From contig JBGUEQ010000010.1 in NCBI GenBank assembly GCA_041821265.1, forward strand, positions 1-64,000: a stretch of 64,000 nt of DNA. Direction: 5' to 3'. The stretch is from Lachnotalea sp041821265 (GTDB lineage Bacteria; Bacillota; Clostridia; Lachnospirales; Lachnospiraceae). Each line of letters opens with the position of its first letter. Position 1 is the stretch's first letter. Under the pieces are notes generated by a model. It did not search any database. It worked only from the letters and a program-made list of their open reading frames with translations, and was not told the origin of the DNA. The position numbers were made by a program, and so were the translations under genes. Of the stretch, positions 24,395 to 33,422 are shown piece after piece.

Positions 24395-25525
24395 TCAGAT
24401 AAGATCAAATATATAAAAAGATATTTGATATTCGACTATATCTTTTACCTCCGCAAACTCTGTTCCCAGCATTTCTTTTATCTTCTTCATCCGGTAATTT
24501 ATAGTATTTCGATGGACGTAAAGCTGCTTTGCCGTTTCTGCCGTGTTTCCACCATACTGAACAAACGTACGTAGCGTCTGGAGATATTCAGTCTGATTGT
24601 TTTTGTCATATTCTAAAATAGTTCCCAGTTTTTTCTCCACATACATTTTCATCAAATCAGGGTCACAGGTCATTAACAAGTTCTCAAGGCCCAATTGTTC
24701 AAAAATAGTAAGCTGTTGGCTTTTTTTCTTTCCAAACAGAATACAGTCTTTTGCTTTTTTATAACTAATATGGAGCTGTCCATAATGCTGAACTATACTT
24801 CCTACTCCGATCCAGAGATCATATTTTGAAATAAATTGAGTACTATTCTCCAGGAAATTGAGCAGGTCCTCTTTTATCTCTTCTGAATTACCTCCACAAA
24901 ATACAATAATAATATCTGTTTCCCTTGCTATCAAAACCGCCTTGCATGACATTTCCTGTAAGCGTCGGTTCAACATTCTATTCTGAAGATTCATTTCCGA
25001 AGAAATTACTGTTACTGCATATTTATCATATTTATCGTATTCATTCTGCTCAAGGCAGGAAACATATTCTGTCAAGTTTTCCGGAGTAAATATTGCATTT
25101 AAAAATGCATTGGTTATGTTGCTTTCTCTCTGCACAGATTTAAAAATACGGTTCGTAAAATCCTGCTGTAGATCCTGTAAAAACATTTCCCAAGGGAAAG
25201 TTAATAGTGGAAGTTTAATTTCATCACAATAGGCAATGATCTCTTCTGGAATAACCTCTATATATCCACCCACGTTTATTATGACGCCACTTGGTTCAAA
25301 TGATTTTATACTTTCAATAAACTTGTTCAGCCAATCATTTTCTATCGGGGACATCATAGCTGTGGTTACAATCAACTCACCCTGTCTTGTCCAATTGGAT
25401 ATCATTATATCTTCCATGTAGTACATTCGGGTCACTTCATTCATCATACCTTCTTTCCCTGATAAAAGTTTGAGCTGAAATTTTTCTCTGGTATCATCGT
25501 ACAGTTGCTGCAGCGTAATTTTCAT
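24395..25525 (-). CDS. PucR-family transcriptional regulator
   Basis: A 376-residue regulator with the N-terminal PucR sensor domain (TRMYYMEDIMISNWTRQGEL..., residues about 1-130), a GGDEF-like middle region (LWIGVGSIVQ...AKDCILFGKK) and a C-terminal helix-turn-helix of the PucR/CdaR type (GGNTAETAKQLYVHRNTI, about 330-350). The family often controls purine, proline or other nitrogen-compound catabolism. AAGGTGA precedes the ATG. It is upstream of a nitrilase-type hydrolase, an M24 peptidase and a second hydrolase, and downstream of an amino acid exporter pair, which suggests control of these genes. Confidence 0.9.
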   Translation of the reverse strand: MKITLQQLYDDTREKFQLKLLSGKEGMMNEVTRMYYMEDIMISNWTRQGELIVTTAMMSPIENDWLNKFIESIKSFEPSGVIINVGGYIEVIPEEIIAYCDEIKLPLLTFPWEMFLQDLQQDFTNRIFKSVQRESNITNAFLNAIFTPENLTEYVSCLEQNEYDKYDKYAVTVISSEMNLQNRMLNRRLQEMSCKAVLIARETDIIIVFCGGNSEEIKEDLLNFLENSTQFISKYDLWIGVGSIVQHYGQLHISYKKAKDCILFGKKKSQQLTIFEQLGLENLLMTCDPDLMKMYVEKKLGTILEYDKNNQTEYLQTLRTFVQYGGNTAETAKQLYVHRNTINYRMKKIKEMLGTEFAEVKDIVEYQISFYIFDLI

Positions 25526-25822
25526 TTTGTCACCTTACTAAATATTAATAATATCATTGATTTTCAGTTGCTCACATAATATGTTTCATTCTTCTTCATA
25601 TCTTCTTATTCATATGCATAGTATATACTATTTTGCGACTAGTATCAATCTGGCGTAAATTCTTACCTATGATCAATTACGTCAATCACAGTTAATATGC
25701 CGCCACTTAGAATAACTGAAACAGAAGAACCAACCTTCTATTTTTGCAACTCAAAGTTCATATCACGAAAAAGTTTTATTTCCTGACATTTTTCAGCATC
25801 TTTCTTGTTATTGTCGAATTTA
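25526..25822. other. Intergenic region, possible small relic
   Basis: No intact gene. On the minus strand two short open stretches (…GSSVSVILSGG… and …KDAEKCQEIKLFRDM…) separated by a stop could be relics of a gene, but I do not recognise them. Confidence 0.3.
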
Positions 25823-26287
25823 TCAGTACCACTTTTTAATGAGGTTATCAAATTTTCTATTTTTACTTTTATAGTGAAACCATTTTTGCGGGATCAGAAA
25901 AATAATCATAATTCCAAATGCTATTGCCAAAGCTATTCCCATAGATTCTCGTCCATAATCTCCCGCCAGCGACAATTGATCTATAAAAATATAATAGGTA
26001 GTAAAGTAAATGCCTGTTCCCGGTACAAGTGGAAAAATACCAGCAATCAAGAATACAGTCACCGGAACTCTTCTATTCACCGCGAAGAATCGCGAAACAA
26101 AAGTAACTACTATAGTTCCTCCAAAAGTGGCTAGTACAACTGAAGACAGTAACTCATATGTCATAAGATAGCAAAACCAACCTATGCTTCCCGTTAAGCC
26201 ACAAAATAAATATTCTTTTCTTGGCGTACTAAATAAAATGGAAAAAGATAATGCTGCTAATCCCGCTGCGATAATTTTCAAAAACAT
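25823..26287 (-). CDS. Threonine/serine exporter family, small subunit (ThrE C-terminal half, DUF3815)
   Basis: A 154-residue integral membrane protein with four or five hydrophobic helices, corresponding to the C-terminal half of ThrE. In Corynebacterium ThrE is one protein; in many Firmicutes it is split into DUF1212 and DUF3815 partners, as here. AGGAGG precedes the ATG and the start is 12 nt after the larger partner. It probably exports threonine, serine or a related small molecule; the substrate here is not known. Confidence 0.88.
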   Translation of the reverse strand: MFLKIIAAGLAALSFSILFSTPRKEYLFCGLTGSIGWFCYLMTYELLSSVVLATFGGTIVVTFVSRFFAVNRRVPVTVFLIAGIFPLVPGTGIYFTTYYIFIDQLSLAGDYGRESMGIALAIAFGIMIIFLIPQKWFHYKSKNRKFDNLIKKWY

Positions 26288-26299
26288 AACCAGCTCCTC

Positions 26300-27076
26300 C
26301 TATCTAAGCATTTGAAATATCATCATAACACTACCAACTCCAACAGAAATACTGAGAGAAACTAATAAAGCATTTACCAAACGAACTGTCCCTGATAAAT
26401 AATCTCCTGCAAAATAGTTTCTGACAGAAGTAGTGAATGATACGCCGGGCACCAAACATATAATTGATCCTATCATAATATGATCTAAATCTGTTCCCAA
26501 TCCAATTGAATATAAAAGGATTGAAATTGTAGTTACCAAAGCAGAACCAAATGCATTTTTAAGAATTTCTGGAATTGCTACCTTTTGCATTCTAATTATG
26601 AAAGTATATAAAATAATACCAGCAATAAACGAAACCAAGCTGTCGTTTAACGTACCACCAAGCATGTATCCAAAGGCGGCACTCCCCACTCCTGCAAATA
26701 AAATGCGAAGTAAATTGGTTTCATAGGGAATCGCTTCTACTACTTTTAATGCTTCGATAGCCTCTTCTACTGTATATTTCCCATTTATTATCTCTCTTGA
26801 AATATTGTTGACTGCTGTAACTCTTCCCAAATGCACCGGAGAAATTGGAATATGCATACTTCGCCCCGTGCGAATTCCTTCCCCTTCAATCAACATGGAT
26901 GTAAAAATTCCATTTGCCATAGCAAAGACATCGAGTTCATTTATATTATAATGTCTGGCTATGATTTTCATTGTCTCTTCCACTCGATAAATCTCAGCAC
27001 CATTTTCCAAAAGTATTTTCCCTGATAATACAACTATATCAAATATCTGATTTTGGTTAGAATCTTTTTCTCTCAT
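26300..27076 (-). CDS. Threonine/serine exporter family, large subunit (ThrE N-terminal half, DUF1212)
   Basis: A 258-residue protein with the ThrE/DUF1212 layout: a soluble N-terminal part (SGKILLENGAEIYRVEETM..., residues about 15-110, containing the conserved GAEIYRVEETM) and five hydrophobic helices. GGGAG precedes the ATG. Together with the downstream small subunit it forms a complete split exporter. The neighbourhood of amide hydrolases and a peptidase suggests it could relieve amino acid overflow during their catabolism (inference). Confidence 0.88.
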   Translation of the reverse strand: MREKDSNQNQIFDIVVLSGKILLENGAEIYRVEETMKIIARHYNINELDVFAMANGIFTSMLIEGEGIRTGRSMHIPISPVHLGRVTAVNNISREIINGKYTVEEAIEALKVVEAIPYETNLLRILFAGVGSAAFGYMLGGTLNDSLVSFIAGIILYTFIIRMQKVAIPEILKNAFGSALVTTISILLYSIGLGTDLDHIMIGSIICLVPGVSFTTSVRNYFAGDYLSGTVRLVNALLVSLSISVGVGSVMMIFQMLR

Positions 27077-27210
27077 TATTCTTTCTCCCGATTGAACTTA
27101 CAATTCATGAAAGCAGCAATGCAAGTAGTTTCTATCTGCTAATGTTATTATTTCTTATATTATGTCATTTAAGCCTGAATTTTTCAATCAGTGCACACTA
27201 CCTTTCAAAA

Positions 27211-28104
27211 CTAATCCAATAACACGTTTTCAACATGTTTCCTTATCCATTCCTTAACAAAAGCAACAAAGCTTTTTACCGTAGGTTGCAATGACCCTCT
27301 GGACGATAAACAAAAGTAGATAATACGATTCACTTCTGGCTCTAAAATCCTTCTTGTGTAACCACTATCATCATACGAATCCAAAACAAGTTTTGGCAAA
27401 ATGCTTATACCACATCCACCTCGTACCATCGCTATTGTAGCCTGATCACTCAAAAATCCATTAGGTTCCATTATTTTTCCTTTCGCCTGTCGAAGTATTT
27501 TGCCAACCGCATAGCTCGTACCTTCACTCGGTATTACAAAGGTTTCTCCCTTTAACAATTGAGGTGTAATCTTCTCGTACTGACTTAACGTATGATTAAT
27601 TGGCACAATTACATAATAGGGCTCTCTAATTAGAGGCGTCTCATTTATCTTCTTATTTGATTCTACTGTAATTGCACAATCAATCACATCTTTAGCAAAC
27701 CAATCCTTCATAATTTCATAATTAATTGCATCATTCATATAAATCTCTACAAGGGGATATAACTTACCAAATTCCATGATAATTTGTGGCATCCATTGCA
27801 CTGCTACACTTGTAATGACTCCAATTCTTATTTTTCCTCGATGAATATTTTCTTCACCAGCAAGAATTCGTATTTCTTCTTCTTTTAATACCAGCTCTTT
27901 CGCCAGAGGATAGATTCGTTCTCCTTCTTCCGTTAATGATACACCATTTCGTCCCCGATATAAAACTTTAATGCCCAATACTTCTTCCATTGAGGAAATC
28001 ATATGGCTAGCAGCTGTCTGTGAATAATTTAACTGTGCTGCTGCCTTTGACAAATTTCCAGTTTCGACTGCACGTACAAATAAAACATATTTATTGACAT
28101 CCAT
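27211..28104 (-). CDS. LysR-family transcriptional regulator
   Basis: A 297-residue LysR regulator with N-terminal winged helix (FVRAVETGNLSKAAAQLNYS, residues about 8-27, then HMISSMEEVLG) and a substrate-binding-like effector domain. The start ATG 28104 has AAGG 9 nt upstream; ATG 28113 is too close to that site. It is divergent from the ketopantoate reductase-like gene, and the intergenic region has a CATGAA-N5-TTCATG palindrome, so that gene is its likely target. Confidence 0.9.
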   Translation of the reverse strand: MDVNKYVLFVRAVETGNLSKAAAQLNYSQTAASHMISSMEEVLGIKVLYRGRNGVSLTEEGERIYPLAKELVLKEEEIRILAGEENIHRGKIRIGVITSVAVQWMPQIIMEFGKLYPLVEIYMNDAINYEIMKDWFAKDVIDCAITVESNKKINETPLIREPYYVIVPINHTLSQYEKITPQLLKGETFVIPSEGTSYAVGKILRQAKGKIMEPNGFLSDQATIAMVRGGCGISILPKLVLDSYDDSGYTRRILEPEVNRIIYFCLSSRGSLQPTVKSFVAFVKEWIRKHVENVLLD

Positions 28105-28136
28105 ATTTTTCATCCTTGTTTTTTCTATTTATTATA

Positions 28137-28153
28137 CATGAAAATCATTCATG
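28137..28153. promoter_or_regulatory. Putative LysR operator in the divergent promoter region
   Basis: A 6-5-6 perfect inverted repeat, CATGAA-AATCA-TTCATG, between the divergent LysR and ketopantoate reductase-like genes. Its size and place fit a LysR box. The half-site TTCATG recurs at about 28192-28197 next to the reductase start. Confidence 0.5.
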
Positions 28154-28231
28154 ATACCATTGAATTTTTAGTATTTTATATAGGATTTTATTCATGGTAC
28201 AATAAAACCAAACAAAAATAGGAGGACTAGT

Positions 28232-29152
28232 ATGAAAATAGCAATTTTGGGAGCAGGGGCTATGGGAAGCTTATACGCAAGCTATCTCATTGCTGCACAT
28301 GATGTCAGTTTAATAGATAGTTATAAACCACAAGTAGATAAAATAAATATTGATGGGTTAATAAAAATAAATCCTGATAAATCAGAAGAAACCTTTATGG
28401 CAAAAGCAGTATTAAGTGGTACGAATATTGGTATTCAGGATTTAGTTATTGTTTTTGTAAAAGGTTTACATACATATCAAGCAATGAAGGAAAATCTAAC
28501 ACTCATCGGTCCCAATACGATTGTAATGTCACTTCAAAACGGTGCAGGAAATAATAAAGATATTCGAAATTTCGTATCAAAGCGTAAAATAATCGTTGGA
28601 ACCAGCAGTCATAACAGTGTTTCTATGGAACTTGGTAAATTCTATCACTCCGGATGTGGTCCAACTAATATTGGACCTGACTATCCTTGCAACGAATCAA
28701 TAGCGGATGTAAAAATAGTAGCACATACTTTAACAGATTGTGGATTGGATGTTAATGTAATTGAAAATATTCAAAAAGTCTTATGGCAAAAGCTCCTTGT
28801 TAACTGTGGAATCAATGCACTTAGTACAGTAATGCAATGTAAGCTAGGTGAAGTTTATACCAACCCATATCTATGGAGCCTTTGTAAAAAAATTATATAT
28901 GAATGCACATTGGTAGCAGAAGCAGATGGAACCTATTTTGATCGAATGGATGCAATTGAAATCGTTAAAGATGTTTGCCAAAATAATGCATCTGGGTATG
29001 CCAGTATGTATCAGGATCGTATTAATCTACGCTTAACAGAAATCGATCGAATAAATGGTGTTGTTGCCAATCTCGGCAAGGAATATGGCATTTCTACTCC
29101 TAATAATACGATACTCGTAGAACAAATACATGCTATTGAACAAATGTATTAA
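28232..29152 (+). CDS. Ketopantoate reductase family protein (PanE/ApbA)
   Basis: A 306-residue NADPH-dependent reductase of the 2-dehydropantoate 2-reductase family. The Rossmann motif GAGAMG is at 7-12, the catalytic-lysine segment is WQKLLVNCGINAL and the substrate-binding TEID motif is near residue 272. AGGAGG precedes the ATG. No other pantothenate genes are near, and a LysR regulator is divergent, so it may act on a different 2-keto acid. The stop is followed within about 10 nt by a lactate dehydrogenase relic. Confidence 0.85.
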   Translation: MKIAILGAGAMGSLYASYLIAAHDVSLIDSYKPQVDKINIDGLIKINPDKSEETFMAKAVLSGTNIGIQDLVIVFVKGLHTYQAMKENLTLIGPNTIVMSLQNGAGNNKDIRNFVSKRKIIVGTSSHNSVSMELGKFYHSGCGPTNIGPDYPCNESIADVKIVAHTLTDCGLDVNVIENIQKVLWQKLLVNCGINALSTVMQCKLGEVYTNPYLWSLCKKIIYECTLVAEADGTYFDRMDAIEIVKDVCQNNASGYASMYQDRINLRLTEIDRINGVVANLGKEYGISTPNNTILVEQIHAIEQMY

Positions 29153-29159
29153 AATATTA

Positions 29160-29558
29160 CTAACTCAACTTGTCATTGAAAAGACCTGTGATGAGTTGGT
29201 TTTAATTGATAGAAATGAAGATATGGCATGGGCTGAAGTCACAGCTTCAAACCATTTATTATGTTATACCGAATGGAAGATGAGAGTTTCACAAGGGGCA
29301 ACGAAAGATTGCAGCGATGCGGATATCGTCGTTCTCTCTGTTGCAGGAAGAAATGAAGAAGGTATGACAGTACTTGATATGACTGAAAGTGCCGGAGCAA
29401 TCGTTAAGAATATTGTTCCTGAAATCATGAAAAGTGGTTTTGATGGCATATTTGTTGTAATAACCAATCCGGTTGATGTGATGACTTATTTAGTGCAAAA
29501 ACTGTCAGGATTACCTGCAAATAGAGTGATAGGGAAAAATGTAACTTATTTTAGGTAA
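29160..29558 (+). pseudogene. L-lactate dehydrogenase internal fragment
   Basis: From LTQLVIEKTCDELVLIDRNE to LSGLPANRVIG the frame matches the N-terminal half of L-lactate/malate dehydrogenases (NAD-binding Asp in VLIDRN; VVLSVA; VITNPVDVMTYL; RVIG). The first ~20 residues with the glycine loop are missing, and after RVIG the frame becomes KNVTYFR and stops where GTGTxLDSAR should follow. The catalytic half is lost. It overlaps the end of the GntR gene by 8 nt. It is a deletion relic; the fused upstream frame from 29130 is an artefact of the junction. Confidence 0.8.
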
Positions 29559-30270
29559 AAAGTACTTTCTCCAGTTCACCTTTTGTAAACACAAATTCAA
29601 CTGCAACAGGCTTTTCTTGCAGGTCATGTATTTCAATACAGAATTCCAAAATCGGTGTTCCAGCAAGGACACTTAAGAGCTCACCTACTTTATCATCACA
29701 TATTATCGGTTTCGATGATATATAACTTTTTCCAATTGTAATGCCACATGCATTCATAATTTTTGAAATCGGTTGACTTCCTAAATCTTGCTCAGAATAC
29801 CTGTCAAGTATAGATGAACATAGTAATTCTGGAATATAAACTTTTTCAACAGCAAAAGGCTTATCATCAACAAATTTTATGCGTTCATAAGAAATAACCT
29901 TCTGTTCCTTATTTATATTTAATAAATTCGCCACTTCCAATGTTGGTTCTTCCACGCTATTGTTAACATATTTATGTTCTCCAGAAATAGACATTGCTTC
30001 TATAGACAACGACGTATGTGCCAAGTCAACTTTTCCGAATAAGTCAACAACCTTATTGTGCTTGGAAACATAAGTTCCTTTTCCTTGGACACGATATATG
30101 AGACCGTCTGTCACCAGCTCTCGTAAAGCATTCGTGACCGTAATGCGACTACATCCAAATAATTTACTAAACTCCGCCTCAGTCGGAATAGCTGCTCCTT
30201 CTTCCCATTCACCTGATTCTATTTTTAATTTTATAAAATCTTGTATACGCATATAAATTGGAATGCCCAT
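29551..30270 (-). CDS. GntR-family transcriptional regulator (HutC/UTRA type)
   Basis: A 239-residue regulator with N-terminal winged helix (TEAEFSKLFGCSRITVTNAL, then LIYRVQGKGTYVS) and a C-terminal UTRA ligand-binding domain (QKVISYERIKFVDDKPFAVE). AAAGGGG precedes the ATG. It lies downstream of the Opp - RidA - radical SAM cluster on the same strand and is the best candidate for its regulator. GTTAAC-centred repeats occur in front of this gene (30305, 30396) and in front of the binding-protein gene (36225). Confidence 0.9.
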   Translation of the reverse strand: MGIPIYMRIQDFIKLKIESGEWEEGAAIPTEAEFSKLFGCSRITVTNALRELVTDGLIYRVQGKGTYVSKHNKVVDLFGKVDLAHTSLSIEAMSISGEHKYVNNSVEEPTLEVANLLNINKEQKVISYERIKFVDDKPFAVEKVYIPELLCSSILDRYSEQDLGSQPISKIMNACGITIGKSYISSKPIICDDKVGELLSVLAGTPILEFCIEIHDLQEKPVAVEFVFTKGELEKVLFT

Positions 30271-30304
30271 TTTTTCCCCTTTACTAAATCTGATTTATAT
30301 TACA

Positions 30305-30401
30305 GTTAACTTTAACGTAAGTGCTTCAAACTATGATGATATAACTTAATGCTAATATCTTGATTTATTCATACATTTTTCTTGAAGCACTGATAGTTAA
30401 C
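30305..30401. repeat. Inverted repeat upstream of the GntR gene
   Basis: GTTAACT...AGTGCTTCAA (30305-30329) is repeated inverted as TTGAAGCACT...AGTTAAC (30382-30401); the AGTGCTTCAA arms are a perfect 10-bp match 52 nt apart. It could be a paired operator site, or the ends of a tiny decayed element. No target duplication was found. Confidence 0.5.
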
Positions 30402-30530
30402 TCTTCTATTCCATATAATTCATTAATTTCCTTATTAATGATTCTATCAAAATTTACACGTAATGGCAATTGCCAATATACAGTTCTAAGCTTTAATAAA
30501 GAATTTAACTTAACTCCTATTTATGATTAG

Positions 30531-30554
30531 GGTGTCAAAAGGTATTTTGACACC
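30531..30554 (-). terminator. Hairpin after the Opp ATPase gene
   Basis: A perfect 10-bp stem (GGTGTCAAAA / TTTTGACACC) with a 4-nt loop lies 6 nt after the last gene of the transporter operon. It has only a weak U-tract on the minus strand. Confidence 0.5.
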
Positions 30555-30560
30555 TGATAC

Positions 30561-31523
30561 CTACAAATTGTTGATCTCTTTTGCATAATGACAAGCAATA
30601 AAATGATTCTGGGTTACTTCGATGAGTGGTGGCTCAGAACTAAAACATAAATTTTTTGCATAATTACATCGCGGCGCAAATCTGCATGTTGCTGGTGGTT
30701 CAATTGGTGAAGTAATCTCCCCCATCAATTGAATACGTTCTTTGTTGGCACCGATATGAGGCTTAGGAATTGCCGAAAGCAGTGCTTTAGTATATGGATG
30801 GAACGGTTTATTGAATAATTCTTTAGCTTCGCATTTTTCCATAATTTTCCCTAGATACATTACTGCAATATCATGAGAGATGTGCCTAACCACAGACAGG
30901 TCATGAGTAATAAAAATATATGACAGATTACGCTCTTTTTGCAAATCCTGAATTAAATTCAGAATCTGAGCCTGAATCGAAACATCCAGAGCGGAAACCG
31001 GCTCGTCGCATACCATCAACTTTGGATTTAACACCAATGCACGACCTATTCCGACACGCTGCCGACGCCCGCCATCTAACTCATGCGGGTAAGCGTTACC
31101 AAGTCGTGATGCTAAGCCTACCGTATCCATTATTTCATTAACTCGCTTCTGATATTCCTGTTTTGTCTGACAAACCTTATGGATAATCAGTGGCTCTCCA
31201 ATGATTTTCTCCACGGTCATGCGAGGATTAATCGAGGAAAATGGATCCTGAAAAATCATCTGCATATCCTTACGTAACTCATGAAATGTTGCCTTAGAAG
31301 GCTTGGAAATATCCCTTCCATCAAAAATAATCTTACCACTGGTGGCTTCGAGAAGATTCAGGATTACACGACCCAAAGTGGATTTACCGCATCCAGATTC
31401 GCCAACAATACCCAAAGTCTTCCCCTTTTCCAAGGTAAAACTCACTCCATCCACCGCATGAAGCATACCGGACTTCGTCGGGAAATGTTTTTTTAGATCA
31501 TTTACTTCTAGTAATATACTCAT
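30561..31523 (-). CDS. Oligopeptide/dipeptide ABC transporter ATPase (OppF type)
   Basis: A 320-residue ATP-binding subunit powering peptide import. Walker A GESGCGKS is at 41-48, the signature reads LDGGRRQR (a common OppF variant of LSGGQRQR), and Walker B ends in VCDEPVSALD. The C-terminal oligopeptide-type extension has the cysteine cluster CRFAPRCNYAKNLC. It is last in the radical SAM - RidA - OppABCDF gene order and 14 nt after the OppD-type gene. Confidence 0.93.
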   Translation of the reverse strand: MSILLEVNDLKKHFPTKSGMLHAVDGVSFTLEKGKTLGIVGESGCGKSTLGRVILNLLEATSGKIIFDGRDISKPSKATFHELRKDMQMIFQDPFSSINPRMTVEKIIGEPLIIHKVCQTKQEYQKRVNEIMDTVGLASRLGNAYPHELDGGRRQRVGIGRALVLNPKLMVCDEPVSALDVSIQAQILNLIQDLQKERNLSYIFITHDLSVVRHISHDIAVMYLGKIMEKCEAKELFNKPFHPYTKALLSAIPKPHIGANKERIQLMGEITSPIEPPATCRFAPRCNYAKNLCFSSEPPLIEVTQNHFIACHYAKEINNL

Positions 31524-31537
31524 CTCTTTTCACTCCT

Positions 31538-32551
31538 TTATTGACCTGAGCATAAGATGCACTTTACCTTATGCCCTTTGGTAACTTCCACTACTTTAAT
31601 ATTAGTAGAATCGCATTCTTTTGAGTAATAATTACAACGAGGATGAAATTTACAACCATTCGGTAAATCTGTTGGAGAAGGTCCCATACCTCTAATCGTC
31701 TCAAGTCGTTCTAAATCTTTTTGTAAATCAGGGATGCAACTGAACAATCCCTTTGTATATGGATGCAGTGGATTATTAAAAATATCCTCAAGAGTTCCGT
31801 ATTCCACAATTTCTCCTGCATACATAATAGCGACTTTATCACACACTTCTGCAACTACACCTAAATCATGCGTAATCATTATCATTGCGGTGTTAAATTC
31901 CTTCTTGAGGTCATTCATCAAATTTAATATCTGTGCCTGAACTGTTACGTCAAGTGCAGTTGTAGACTCATCCGCAATTAGAAGTTTAGGATTACACGCT
32001 AACGACATAGCAATCATCACCCTTTGCTTCATACCCCCTGAAAATTGATGTGGATATTCATCATAACGATCACCTTTGATTCCGACAATTTCTAGCATCT
32101 TTTTTGATTTAAGGATAGCATTCATTTTAGATGTTTTTTCATGTAAACGCACTACTTCCATTATTTGATCACCAATGCTGATCAATGGATTCAATGAAGT
32201 CATTGGATCTTGGAAAATCATCGTGATATCTTGTCCTCGGATTTTTCGCATTTGACGCTCTGACTTGTCCAAGAGGTTTTCTCCTTCATAATAAATTTCC
32301 CCTTTAACAATCTTACCTGGTGGATCAGATATTAACCTAATAATACTGAGCGCTGTGGTAGTTTTTCCTGCGCCAGTTTCACCAACCAATCCTAATGTCT
32401 CTCCATGACAAATATCAAAACTTACACCATTAACCGCACGAACCACTTCATTATCGACGATGTATTTAACTTCTAGATCTCTGACTTCTAATAACTTTTG
32501 CTTTCTTTCCGAAATTATATTATTCTTTAATGGTTCATTTTTCTTAATCAT
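31538..32551 (-). CDS. Oligopeptide/dipeptide ABC transporter ATPase (OppD type)
   Basis: A 337-residue ATP-binding subunit. Walker A GETGAGKT is at 57-64, signature FSGGMKQR, Walker B LLIADESTTALD, and a C-terminal cysteine cluster (GCKFHPRCNYYSKEC) typical of OppD/DppD. It pairs with the OppF-type ATPase encoded next. The N-terminus is about 18 residues longer than usual before the conserved LLEVRDL; an internal start is possible. Confidence 0.93.
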   Translation of the reverse strand: MIKKNEPLKNNIISERKQKLLEVRDLEVKYIVDNEVVRAVNGVSFDICHGETLGLVGETGAGKTTTALSIIRLISDPPGKIVKGEIYYEGENLLDKSERQMRKIRGQDITMIFQDPMTSLNPLISIGDQIMEVVRLHEKTSKMNAILKSKKMLEIVGIKGDRYDEYPHQFSGGMKQRVMIAMSLACNPKLLIADESTTALDVTVQAQILNLMNDLKKEFNTAMIMITHDLGVVAEVCDKVAIMYAGEIVEYGTLEDIFNNPLHPYTKGLFSCIPDLQKDLERLETIRGMGPSPTDLPNGCKFHPRCNYYSKECDSTNIKVVEVTKGHKVKCILCSGQ

Positions 32552-32561
32552 TTTTCATCTC

Positions 32562-33422
32562 CTACTTCAACCTTGGATCAATTGCATCACGCAAGCCATC
32601 CCCCAGCATATTAAGTGCATAAGTAGTACATATAATAGCAAGACCAGGAAAAATTGAAATATACCAATAATCTCTCAAATATGTTCTACCTTCTGAAATC
32701 ATAAGACCCCATTCTGGAGTCGGTGCCTTTATCCCCAAACCAATGAAGCTCAACGACGCTGCGTATAAGATTACATTTCCAACCCCCAATGTGTATTGAA
32801 CGATAAGCGGAGAAATAGCATTCGGAAGGATATGCCGCACCAAAATACGTAAATCACTTGCTCCTAGCGAACGAGCGGCCTCTATAAACTCCTGTTCCTT
32901 TATTGTTAAAACCTGTGCTCGTGCTACTCTAGCGAAAGCCGGCACCGATGTTATAATCAGAGCAATCATCATATTTTTCATATTATTTCCTAGAGCAACA
33001 ATTATGCTTATCGCCAGCATAAAATTGGGAATTCCCATGACAACATCAATAGTTCTCATTATCAAATTATCAACCTTATTAAAATATGCTGCAAAAGATC
33101 CAAGCATAATACCAACTAGTGATGCAACTGAAATGAATCCTATACCAATGATTAGCGTATATCGACTGCCATAAAGGATACGACTAAAAATATCACGTCC
33201 AAAATTATCTGTCCCAAAAAGATGCTGAGTATTAGGAAATACAAATGTATCTTCATAGTTTTGAGCAGCATAATCATACGGGATAAGAAGTGGTGCAAGA
33301 ATAGCAATAATAATAACCAATAACATTGTGATCAAACCTATCACAGCCATACGATTACGTTTTAATCGTTTCCATATTTCGTATATAAGTGTTTTTTTTC
33401 TTTGTTTCTTACTCTTAAACAT
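32562..33422 (-). CDS. Oligopeptide/dipeptide ABC transporter permease (OppC type)
   Basis: A 286-residue permease with an N-terminal cytoplasmic helix, about five to six membrane segments and the DppC-type EAA loop (FIEAARSLGASDLRI). I start at ATG 33422 with AAGGTG upstream; ATG 33443 would overlap the preceding gene by 29 nt. With the chosen start, the overlap with the OppB-type gene is 8 nt, suggesting translational coupling. Confidence 0.92.
   Translation of the reverse strand: MFKSKKQRKKTLIYEIWKRLKRNRMAVIGLITMLLVIIIAILAPLLIPYDYAAQNYEDTFVFPNTQHLFGTDNFGRDIFSRILYGSRYTLIIGIGFISVASLVGIMLGSFAAYFNKVDNLIMRTIDVVMGIPNFMLAISIIVALGNNMKNMMIALIITSVPAFARVARAQVLTIKEQEFIEAARSLGASDLRILVRHILPNAISPLIVQYTLGVGNVILYAASLSFIGLGIKAPTPEWGLMISEGRTYLRDYWYISIFPGLAIICTTYALNMLGDGLRDAIDPRLK

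Noticed and set aside
25805..26134. 109-codon plus-strand frame rich in Ser, Asn and Lys
   Set aside because: It is antisense to the ThrE small subunit and has no ribosome site.
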